A model generated the notes under the pieces. It had not been told where the DNA came from, made no database searches, and saw nothing but the letters and a program-made list of their open reading frames with translations. 14,858 nt of DNA. It comes from Candidatus Hydrogenedentota bacterium (GTDB taxonomy: Bacteria; Hydrogenedentota; Hydrogenedentia; Hydrogenedentales; SLHB01). Shown piece after piece: positions 1 to 6,011 of the stretch; the first letter of the stretch is position 1, and every line of letters begins with the position of its first letter. The DNA is taken from positions 1-14,858 of the forward strand of contig JAKJDA010000028.1 of NCBI GenBank assembly GCA_022706165.1. Reading direction: 5' to 3'. Position numbers and translations under genes: made by a program.

Positions 1-514
1 CAAGACCCGCGCGGAGTTCTGCTGGATCGTCGACTTCCCGATGTTCGAGTACAACGAGGACGACAAGAAGATCGATTTCTCGCACAACCCATTTTCGATG
101 CCGCAGGGCGGACTCGAAGCGCTGCTCAACAAGGACCCGCTCGATATCCTCGCATACCAATACGACCTGGTCTGCAACGGCATCGAACTGTCGTCGGGCG
201 CGATCCGCAATCACCGACCCGAGGTGATGCTGAAGGCCTTCGAGATTGCCGGGTACGACGAGCACACCGTCACGTCGAAGTTTCCGGCACTGTGGAACGC
301 GTTCCACTTTGGCGCGCCGCCTCACGGAGGCATCGCCCCTGGCTTCGACCGCATCGTGATGATCCTCGCCGACGAACCGAACATTCGCGAGGTGATTGCG
401 TTCCCGTTGAATCAGAAGGCCCAGGACCTCATGATGGGCGCGCCGAGTCAGGTCGCGCAGAAACAGCTCGACGAACTGCACTTGCAGATCAAATACCCGC
501 CCAAGGCCAAATAA
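1..514 (+). CDS. aspS: Aspartyl-tRNA synthetase, C-terminal part (5' truncated)
   Basis: Class II aminoacyl-tRNA synthetase that charges tRNA with aspartate in the cytoplasm. The gene enters from the left edge, with its reading frame starting at base 2, and only about the last 170 residues are present. The visible part begins with the catalytic-core stretch [16 protein letters not shown]. It continues through [12 protein letters not shown] and the class II motif 3 [13 protein letters not shown], which holds the ATP-binding arginine. It ends in the typical bacterial AspRS tail [21 protein letters not shown]. The tRNA-binding OB fold, motifs 1 and 2 and the GAD insertion domain lie outside the window. 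The TAA stop at 512-514 is followed 22 nt later by a strong intrinsic terminator, so aspS ends its transcription unit. Identification is secure. Whether the enzyme is discriminating or also charges tRNA-Asn cannot be judged from this fragment. Confidence 0.97.
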   Translation, partial: KTRAEFCWIVDFPMFEYNEDDKKIDFSHNPFSMPQGGLEALLNKDPLDILAYQYDLVCNGIELSSGAIRNHRPEVMLKAFEIAGYDEHTVTSKFPALWNAFHFGAPPHGGIAPGFDRIVMILADEPNIREVIAFPLNQKAQDLMMGAPSQVAQKQLDELHLQIKYPPKAK

Positions 515-536
515 GGCTGGCTTATTCCACACGCCG

Positions 537-565
537 AAAAGCGGCTTCCCGCACGCCGCTTTTTT
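537..565 (+). terminator. Intrinsic terminator after aspS
   Basis: A perfect 9-bp stem, AAAAGCGGC at 537-545 with GCCGCTTTT at 555-563, encloses a 9-nt loop and runs into a T tract ending at 565. It lies 22 nt after the aspS stop. The A tract mirrors the T tract, so it may work in both directions, but no minus-strand gene enters from the right. Confidence 0.9.
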
Positions 566-580
566 CCCATTCGCGCCCTC

Positions 581-609
581 TTGCCCGAGGGCAGTCGAGG
601 CCGTATACT
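581..609 (+). promoter_or_regulatory. Sigma-70-type promoter of the gene at 616
   Basis: TTGCCC (581-586) and TATACT (604-609) are separated by exactly 17 bp. The element lies just after the aspS terminator and directly before the next gene. The expected +1, seven bases after the last -10 base, is at 616, which is the A of the ATG. The same -35/-10 layout recurs upstream of rsgA, the cyclase gene, metH and glnB in this window. Confidence 0.7.
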
Positions 610-615
610 GGCGTC

Positions 616-1203
616 ATGTGGGTTCATGCAATGTTCATAGCGCTCGCGTTGATCGGAGCCGCCGCGGAATCGCCCGAGCCAAAGACGTCCGAGGCGGAGA
701 CGGTGTCGATCACCCTGCGTGACGGGACGACCGTATACGGGACGATCGTCAACAAGAACGATCGGGCATATCTGTTGCGCGTGGACACGCCGCCATGGAA
801 ACGCGAAACGCTCCAAACCATTCTTCTCGGCGATATTGCCTCGGGCCCTGAACCAGAGCGTCCGATGGCCCGCAAGGACAGGCAACAACGCGATTGGGAA
901 GCGCAGGGGCGCCGCGACGGATACCGCATGCTCGAGACGCCCAGCGGCGTGTTGTGGGTGCAAAAAGACCAGATCGCGCTGGCCAAACGCGCCCGTGAAT
1001 TGGCGGGCGAAAACGACGATCAAGACAATGGCCAAACTGCATCCGCCCCGAATCCCATCGCCCCGGAGACAACCATGACGGAAGTTCCTCCCGAGGCGCC
1101 GCCGCCCCTTAGCGCATTCCGCCGATGGGGGCCTGAGATGGTCTTGGCGTTGGGAACTCTTGCGCTGGCAGGGTTGGCTTTCAAATTGCTTGCCGCAAGA
1201 TAG
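616..1203 (+). CDS. Unknown secreted or envelope protein with C-terminal membrane segment
   Basis: I do not recognise this 195-residue protein. It opens with a short signal-peptide-like segment (hydrophobic residues about 5-16, likely cleavage near AAA-ES at 17/18). A compact, beta-rich domain follows at about 28-130 and includes VSITLRDGTTVYGTIVNKND, a pattern like small SH3/Sm-type barrels. Residues about 131-165 form a proline- and acid-rich linker, and about 172-192 a hydrophobic helix ending in LLAAR, so the protein may be anchored in a membrane by its C-terminus. The ATG at 616 falls on the predicted transcription start, giving a leaderless mRNA; an ATG at 631 would give 190 residues but has no Shine-Dalgarno sequence either. 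The GH42-like gene follows 53 nt downstream without an obvious terminator, so the two may be co-transcribed. Coding status is supported by the promoter, signal peptide and membrane segment; function is unknown. Confidence 0.75.
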   Translation: MWVHAMFIALALIGAAAESPEPKTSEAETVSITLRDGTTVYGTIVNKNDRAYLLRVDTPPWKRETLQTILLGDIASGPEPERPMARKDRQQRDWEAQGRRDGYRMLETPSGVLWVQKDQIALAKRARELAGENDDQDNGQTASAPNPIAPETTMTEVPPEAPPPLSAFRRWGPEMVLALGTLALAGLAFKLLAAR

Positions 1204-1256
1204 TCCGCTTCTCAGAGAGCCTGCGCACGGACGTCGCAGAGCAGGAGGCTTATGCC

Positions 1257-3194
1257 ATGCTGACAAGTCTGATTCTCGCGGGATGGATGATTGCCGCCGC
1301 GCCGCAAACTCCCGTTCGCGCCGAGGTGCGTCCCTATCGCAACGCTCCTGCGATTTGGATCAATGGAAAACCCGAATTCGCCTACGCTTTCTTGCCGTGT
1401 GCGGGAGATGTCGGCAAATACTATCAGCAGTTCGCCGAACAGGGCGTCCGGTTTTTCACGCAAGGCAGCGATCTTGGCAACAGGCCGGATGGATTCAACG
1501 GCGCCGCGTGCGACAACGGTTTCGCTGTCGTTGTGAAATGTCAGCCGCAGGCGCTGTCGTTGCCGCGCGTAAGCGTGACCGCCCCCTCATGGTGGCTGGA
1601 ACGCCACCCCGACGAACGCGTGGTTTTTGACGACGGATCGCTCGGGCCGCAATCCATGTTTTCACAAGCGTGGCTCGAAGACGCCTGCCGGTGGGTCGAA
1701 GAGTATGCCCGGCATGTGCGGCAGTCCGCATACGCAAGCCACGTGATCGGCATGCACATCTGCTCCGGCGTTACCGACGAGTGGCAATCGTGGGGACTGT
1801 GGGACGAGGGTTCGGGGGAACGCCGCGGCGATTTCAGTAAACCCGCGATCGCGGCATGGCGCGCCTACCTGCGCGGAAAGTACAAGACGCAAAAGGCCCT
1901 GTGCGCGGCGTGGGGACGCGATATTTCCTTCGAGAGCGCCGAGATGCCTTCGCGCGCACGACGCGAGGCCGATTTCGGTCCGTTGCGCACGCCGCCCGAG
2001 CAGCAAGACATCATCGATTTCTATGATTTCTATTGGCGCGGGACGACGAAGGCCATCACGCAGCTTGCGGCGGCGGCCAAACGAGGCGGCGGACGCGACT
2101 TTCTGGTGGCGTATTTCTATGGATATCTGCTTCAATATGGCGGAAGGTCGCAGGAAAGCCAGCATTTGGGCCTGCGCGAAGCCATCGACTGCCCCGACAT
2201 CGACGTCTTGGTCTCGCCAGCCAGCTACTCGGGGCGCGGTCCCGGCGGCACAAGCACCTTCATGTCGCTCACGGAGTCCATCGTCAAACGCGGCAAATTC
2301 TGGTGGGACGAGGCGGACAATCGGACCCATCTTGCCAAGAGCGACCTGGGGCGCGCAGCAGACCTTCAGGAAACGCTGAACGTTCTCAAACGCGAATACG
2401 CGCACGTCCTAACCAAGCAGGCGGGGCTGTGGTGGATGGACCAGCAAGGGGGCTGGTTCGATGACCCCGTCATCCTCGATCTGTTTCGCCAACAGCGCGA
2501 ATTCGGCGAGACCAACCCAGGCGCGTGGCGGCCCAAGGCGGAAGTCGCGCTGTTTGTGGATGCGAAGAGTTGCTATCGGCAGCCCCCCGACAGCGCGTTC
2601 CTGTTTCATAACCTGAACGTGTTGGCTTCGGAATTCCCGAGACTCGGCGCGCCGTATGACGCGTTTCTCCTGGACGATCTGCCCGCAGCGTCCGAGTACA
2701 AGGTGTATGTGTTTCCCAACGCCATCGACTTGACCGACAAGGAGCGCAGGGCGATCCGTGCGTTGCAGCGGAAAGGGAAAACGCTGATTTTCGCGGGGCC
2801 GGCGGGAGAAGGAAGGCGCAAAGGCTCCTCGTTACACGTGGATCGCGCTCTCAGCGACAAGCTTCTCGGCGTGGACGCCTCCTCGCCCTATCCCGTCACG
2901 AAACAAACGGGAAGAGGAAAACTGATCTGGTTCAGCGAAAAGATCACCCTCGACGACATACGCGCCGCGGCCCGCGACGCGGGGGTGCATTTGTTCAGCG
3001 AGAGCGACGACGCGCTGTACGCGGGCAACGGCATGATTGCGTTGCATGCCCGCGATGCCGGCCCGAAGACACTGCATTTTCCCAATCCCGTGCGCCTCAA
3101 GGAGCTTTTCTGCGATACGCCCTTCACGTGGAGCGGAACGCGGCTGGATTTCGACATGAAACCCAGCGAGACGCGGTGCTTCGCGGTGAAATAG
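1257..3194 (+). CDS. Secreted GH42-like (clan GH-A) glycoside hydrolase
   Basis: Putative exported glycosidase of 645 residues. Residues 1-22 look like a signal peptide (cleavage near VRA-EV). Residues about 30-420 are consistent with a TIM barrel. E175 in TDEWQSWG is the candidate acid/base and E352 in WWDEADNRTH the candidate nucleophile. Their spacing of 177 residues is close to the roughly 171 between the catalytic glutamates of characterised GH42 beta-galactosidases. Residues about 428-515 (YDAFLLDDLP, VYVFPNAIDLTDKERRAI) match the flavodoxin-like 'trimerisation' domain of GH42 enzymes, and a small beta-sandwich-like tail ends the protein. The start is supported by AGGAGG at 1243-1248, 8 nt before the ATG; an ATG at 1252 is out of frame. 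Overall similarity to classical beta-galactosidases looks low, so the substrate is unknown and a different clan GH-A family is possible. Confidence 0.75.
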   Translation: MLTSLILAGWMIAAAPQTPVRAEVRPYRNAPAIWINGKPEFAYAFLPCAGDVGKYYQQFAEQGVRFFTQGSDLGNRPDGFNGAACDNGFAVVVKCQPQALSLPRVSVTAPSWWLERHPDERVVFDDGSLGPQSMFSQAWLEDACRWVEEYARHVRQSAYASHVIGMHICSGVTDEWQSWGLWDEGSGERRGDFSKPAIAAWRAYLRGKYKTQKALCAAWGRDISFESAEMPSRARREADFGPLRTPPEQQDIIDFYDFYWRGTTKAITQLAAAAKRGGGRDFLVAYFYGYLLQYGGRSQESQHLGLREAIDCPDIDVLVSPASYSGRGPGGTSTFMSLTESIVKRGKFWWDEADNRTHLAKSDLGRAADLQETLNVLKREYAHVLTKQAGLWWMDQQGGWFDDPVILDLFRQQREFGETNPGAWRPKAEVALFVDAKSCYRQPPDSAFLFHNLNVLASEFPRLGAPYDAFLLDDLPAASEYKVYVFPNAIDLTDKERRAIRALQRKGKTLIFAGPAGEGRRKGSSLHVDRALSDKLLGVDASSPYPVTKQTGRGKLIWFSEKITLDDIRAAARDAGVHLFSESDDALYAGNGMIALHARDAGPKTLHFPNPVRLKELFCDTPFTWSGTRLDFDMKPSETRCFAVK

Positions 3195-3224
3195 ACCAAG
3201 GCTCCTATAGGCGCGGTATGCATA

Positions 3225-3242
3225 TTCATCCTATTGGATGAA
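3225..3242. other. Short perfect hairpin after the hydrolase gene
   Basis: TTCATCC (3225-3231) pairs perfectly with GGATGAA (3236-3242) around a TATT loop, 30 nt after the hydrolase stop. No T tract follows in either direction, so it is not a standard intrinsic terminator. It could protect the mRNA 3' end or bind a protein. Confidence 0.4.
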
Positions 3243-3291
3243 GAGCGAAGCGTTTGTGGAACGGAACAATAACCAGGAAGGAGCATGCCCC

Positions 3292-3348
3292 ATGTCGCAG
3301 GCCATTGTCATCACGGGAAAAGGCGAACGGCGTCGAGGACTGCGCTGA
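3292..3348 (+). CDS. Possible 18-residue small ORF or gene remnant
   Basis: An ATG at 3292 follows AAGGAG (3279-3284) at 7 nt and opens the peptide MSQAIVITGKGERRRGLR, closed by TGA at 3346-3348. The Shine-Dalgarno match is good for so short a frame. Its 3' half overlaps the first two helices of the candidate RNA at 3315-3432, and the stop lies in an apical loop. It could be a leader peptide, a free small protein, or the start of a gene whose remainder was deleted; it could also be chance. An overlapping 60-codon frame from ATG 3285 has worse spacing and no recognisable content. No upstream promoter is clear. Confidence 0.25.
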   Translation: MSQAIVITGKGERRRGLR

Positions 3349-3432
3349 GCGATTGCCGCAGCGACAATCCGTCTGAAACTCCCCCGCCCACCCCTGAAGC
3401 CCTATCGGGCCAGGGGCTCTCGCCTTTTTCCC
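3315..3432 (+). ncRNA. Candidate structured RNA (three-way junction) ending in a T tract
   Basis: Helices found by eye. P1: AAAAGGCGA (3318-3326) pairs with TCGCCTTTT (3420-3428); beyond a single bulged T, GGG 3315-3317 pairs with CCC 3430-3432. P2 begins at the next base: ACGG 3327-3330 with CCGT 3369-3372, GTCG 3332-3335 with CGAC 3362-3365, and CTGCG 3340-3344 with CGCAG 3357-3361, leaving a 12-nt loop. A C-rich single-stranded linker (3373-3390) leads to P3: CCCCTG 3391-3396 with CAGGGG 3411-3416 and GCCC 3399-3402 with GGGC 3407-3410 around a TATC loop. The 3' strand of P1 contains five Ts, so the same element can act as a terminator. It matches no riboswitch or RNA class I recognise. 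It lies ahead of a separate rsgA promoter, so a free small RNA or an elaborate terminator fits better than an rsgA leader. The strand is not certain, because the pairing also works on the minus strand. Confidence 0.4.
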
Positions 3433-3481
3433 ATACGTCATTCCGTTCTCAATCACGTAAACGATAACGCCTTGCCGTCTT

Positions 3482-3510
3482 TTGTGACGCGCAAGCGCGC
3501 GGTGTATTCT
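3482..3510 (+). promoter_or_regulatory. Sigma-70-type promoter of rsgA
   Basis: TTGTGA (3482-3487) and TATTCT (3505-3510) are 17 bp apart. The expected +1 near 3517 gives a leader of about 26 nt before the rsgA ATG, carrying the purine-rich AAGAAGG ribosome site. Confidence 0.65.
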
Positions 3511-3542
3511 GCAACACGACAACCGAAGAAGGTTTTTCTATC

Positions 3543-4601
3543 ATGAACTTGACAGAGCTTGGATGGGATGAGCATTTCGAGAAATCCTTTGCCGGGTTGG
3601 GCGATGCACAGGCATTTCCTGCCCGCGTGGCGAGTGATTACGGGACCAGTTATCTGATCTTGACCGAGCGAGGCGACAGGCCCGCCGAGGCCGCGCGAGG
3701 CGGATCGTTGGCGTCGGGGTTGACGCGTCCGGCCGTAGGCGACTGGGTGGCGGCGCGGGAGCGCCCGAACGCGCCAACACAGATTCTGGCCTTGTTGGAT
3801 CGGCGCGGCGCGTTTGTGCGCAAGGCTCCCGGCAAGGCAACGGCGCCGCAAGTGTTGGCCGCAAACGTCGATTGGGCATTTCTGATATGCGGTCTCGATG
3901 GCGACTTTTCTCCGCGCCGGATCGAGCGCTACCTGACCCTGACCTGGGAGAGCGGCGCAACCCCGGTGGTCGTCTTGAACAAGGCCGACCTGTGCGACGA
4001 TGCCCAGACGCGCATGCGGGAGGCCGAGGAAGTGGCGATGGGCGCGCCGGTGCATGTGATCAGCGCCGCCACGGGCAACGGACTCGGCGAACTGCAACCG
4101 TATCTCGCATGCGGAAAAACGGCTGTGCTGCTGGGTTCCTCCGGAACGGGAAAATCGACCCTTGTAAACGCGCTGATGGGGCGGACCGTGCAGGAGACGC
4201 AGGCCGTGCGCGAAGACGACTCGCGGGGCCGCCACACCACGACCCGGCGCGAACTCATGCCGCTACCCTCCCGGGCGCTGCTCATAGATACGCCGGGCAT
4301 GCGCGAATTGCAGCTCTGGGCCAGCGAAGAAAGCATCGAGGAAACCTTCGACGACATTCGCGCGCTGGCGGTTGGATGCCGCTTCCGCGATTGCACGCAC
4401 GAACAAGAACCCGGCTGCGCCGTGCGCCAGGCGATCGACGAGGGCTTCCTGTCCGACGCGCGATTCAACGGCTACCGCAAGCTCAAACGCGAGGCGCAAT
4501 ATCTCGCGCGCGCGCAGGACCGCTCGGCGCAGCTGGCCGAAAAAGCGCGGTGGAGACGAATCGCCATGGACGTGCGACGAATCGAAAAAGGGAAAAGGTG
4601 A
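3543..4601 (+). CDS. rsgA: Ribosome small-subunit-dependent GTPase A (RsgA/YjeQ)
   Basis: Circularly permuted GTPase that acts in the late maturation of the 30S ribosomal subunit. The 352-residue protein shows the permuted motif order of the family. An N-terminal OB-like domain (about 20-105, with VGDWVAARE) comes first. G4 NKADL follows at 146-150, a G5-like SAATGNG at 174-180, the P-loop GSSGTGKST at 198-206, the switch I segment GRHTTTRRE at about 229-237, and G3 DTPG at 249-252. The C-terminal zinc knuckle has C279, C284, H286 and C292. The P-loop reads GTGKS where most relatives have GVGKS, a conservative change. Length is typical for the family. It has its own promoter, stands alone on the + strand, and converges with the Fe-S protein gene over a 58-bp gap holding a strong hairpin. 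The start at 3543 is the first ATG after the promoter, with a purine-rich ribosome site. Confidence 0.96.
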   Translation: MNLTELGWDEHFEKSFAGLGDAQAFPARVASDYGTSYLILTERGDRPAEAARGGSLASGLTRPAVGDWVAARERPNAPTQILALLDRRGAFVRKAPGKATAPQVLAANVDWAFLICGLDGDFSPRRIERYLTLTWESGATPVVVLNKADLCDDAQTRMREAEEVAMGAPVHVISAATGNGLGELQPYLACGKTAVLLGSSGTGKSTLVNALMGRTVQETQAVREDDSRGRHTTTRRELMPLPSRALLIDTPGMRELQLWASEESIEETFDDIRALAVGCRFRDCTHEQEPGCAVRQAIDEGFLSDARFNGYRKLKREAQYLARAQDRSAQLAEKARWRRIAMDVRRIEKGKR

Positions 4602-4612
4602 ACGGTCGACAT

Positions 4613-4646
4613 GCGGATGCGTGCGGGGCAGCCTGCGCGCATCCGC
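4613..4646. terminator. Hairpin between convergent genes (no T tract)
   Basis: GCGGATGCG (4613-4621) pairs perfectly with CGCATCCGC (4638-4646) around a 16-nt loop, inside the 58-bp gap between the rsgA stop and the stop of the minus-strand Fe-S gene. Neither strand has a T run afterwards, so it would be a non-canonical or Rho-assisted terminator, or a barrier protecting both 3' ends from convergent transcription. Confidence 0.5.
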
Positions 4647-4659
4647 CGGCTCAGCGCCT

Positions 4660-5943
4660 TCAGGCCTTCACGCGCGTAAACAAGGCTTCCAGATAGCGCG
4701 ACTTCATCTGTTTGCTGGCCATCGCGCGCTTTACCAAAGGAAGGCGCAGGATCGCCCCGAGAATCGCGGCCATCGCGCGGTGACTCGCAAGCGCCTGATT
4801 GTCGAATATCAAATTCTGCAATTTGCCGCGCTCGATCGCCATCACAACGGCCCGATGGACGCCGTCGACGGGCGTGATCACGCGCTCGGGCCGCGCCTGC
4901 ATGCGCAACGCGTTCTGCCCGCAGGCGCGGGCGCACACGCCGCAGCCCAGGCAAGACGCTTCGTCGATGACGGCCTTGCGCACAGGCGCGTCGTTCCCAG
5001 CGGTTTCGGCGCGCAGCTTCACGGCGTCAACCGGACACACGACCGTGCAGCGCCCGCAACCGGTGCAGGTCTCGGCGTTCACCGCGGGCAGGTAGTTGGT
5101 GGTGTGGACAGGGTTCAGCGTTCCGAAACGCTGCGCGGCGATCATCGCTTCGCAGCAACATTTGCAGCAGTTGCAGATGAAACTGACGCCCTCGCGAACG
5201 TTTTCGCCAAACTGCACCAGGTTGTGTGCGTACGCCTGATCGAGCAGTCCCATGCATTCCGTCGCCGAAACGGGGCGCGCCGCGCCGTGACGCGTGAGCG
5301 AAGCGGCCACCGTGTTGAAGGTCATGCAGATGTCCATGGGCGCGTCGCAGGCGCGGTCCATGTGCTGCATCTTGTGGCGGCAATAGCACATCCCGATGCC
5401 GATGTGGGTCGCGGACTGGATGACGCGGCTCGCGCGCTCGTAGTCGAGGACATGCAGGGCGTTGTCTTCCGGCAGCGCCTCCTCGTTGACAAACACGCGG
5501 CCCAACTGCGTCTCGCCGTCCGTGAACAGTTGGCGAATGAACTCCTCCTCAACGTTCAGATACTGGTAAAAAAGCTCGGACAGCGCCTTCTGGTCGATGT
5601 CGCCGCGCACGCGCATGAGAGAGAACTCGAAAAAACCCGCCATGGGCGGCGGCAACACGTACGTACGGCCGTTGCGATCATCTTCCATGTCGAGCAGCGC
5701 GGCCCGCGATGCCAGCTCGTCGAGCACGCGCTCCGCTTCCGCCTCGTCCATCTTCCATATCCGCGACGCCTTGGCCGCCGTAAACGGCTTGATGGGAAGC
5801 TGGGAAACCAAACCCGCTTCGCGTTCGCTGAAGAGCATCTTCAGGATGGCGAAAAGAAGATCCGTTGAAGGGGCGCCCTGCGGAAAGCGGTTGAGACGAT
5901 CGGAAAGGCGCTCATAGGCCGATTTCAAGGTTTGATGCGCCAT
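4660..5943 (-). CDS. Multi-cluster 4Fe-4S protein with CxCR and CNCCxCCC motifs
   Basis: A 427-residue cytoplasmic iron-sulfur protein with no specific function I can assign. Residues about 1-110 are alpha-helical and winged-helix-like. The middle holds an unusual cysteine set: C186 and C188 in CYCRHK, C199, C206, C230, and the cluster CNCCKCCC at 257-264. A 2[4Fe-4S] ferredoxin domain follows, with CTGCGRCTVVCP (C293, C296, C299, C303) and CLGCGVCARACG (C331, C334, C337, C341); the second motif lacks the proline usual after its fourth cysteine. The final 60 residues are helical and have no membrane segment. From memory, similar CxCR/CNCC proteins occur in anaerobes, but their role is not settled. 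The ATG at 5943 has GAGG 8 nt upstream. It lies 68 nt behind the cyclase stop with no terminator between, so co-transcription is likely. A redox-relay or redox-sensing role is inference only. Confidence 0.85.
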   Translation of the reverse strand: MAHQTLKSAYERLSDRLNRFPQGAPSTDLLFAILKMLFSEREAGLVSQLPIKPFTAAKASRIWKMDEAEAERVLDELASRAALLDMEDDRNGRTYVLPPPMAGFFEFSLMRVRGDIDQKALSELFYQYLNVEEEFIRQLFTDGETQLGRVFVNEEALPEDNALHVLDYERASRVIQSATHIGIGMCYCRHKMQHMDRACDAPMDICMTFNTVAASLTRHGAARPVSATECMGLLDQAYAHNLVQFGENVREGVSFICNCCKCCCEAMIAAQRFGTLNPVHTTNYLPAVNAETCTGCGRCTVVCPVDAVKLRAETAGNDAPVRKAVIDEASCLGCGVCARACGQNALRMQARPERVITPVDGVHRAVVMAIERGKLQNLIFDNQALASHRAMAAILGAILRLPLVKRAMASKQMKSRYLEALFTRVKA

Positions 5944-6011
5944 GTCACGCGCCTCGCGCTGCTGGATTCATGGTTTCCCCCAATGCGCCGCTCCCCCCTC
6001 GTCTGGAGGGC

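Noticed and set aside
448-1266. 272-codon minus-strand frame
   Set aside because: It crosses the aspS terminator and the promoter at 581-609. The + strand gene at 616 has the promoter, signal peptide and membrane segment.
3315-3432. SAH riboswitch suggested by CGAGGACTGCGCTGAGCG
   Set aside because: The short similarity to the SAH-riboswitch core does not extend to its other conserved segments, and no methionine-cycle gene follows on that strand.
4372-5868. 498-codon + strand frame opposite the Fe-S protein gene
   Set aside because: It is in codon register with the Fe-S gene and overlaps rsgA. The minus-strand product has clear ferredoxin motifs, so this is a shadow.
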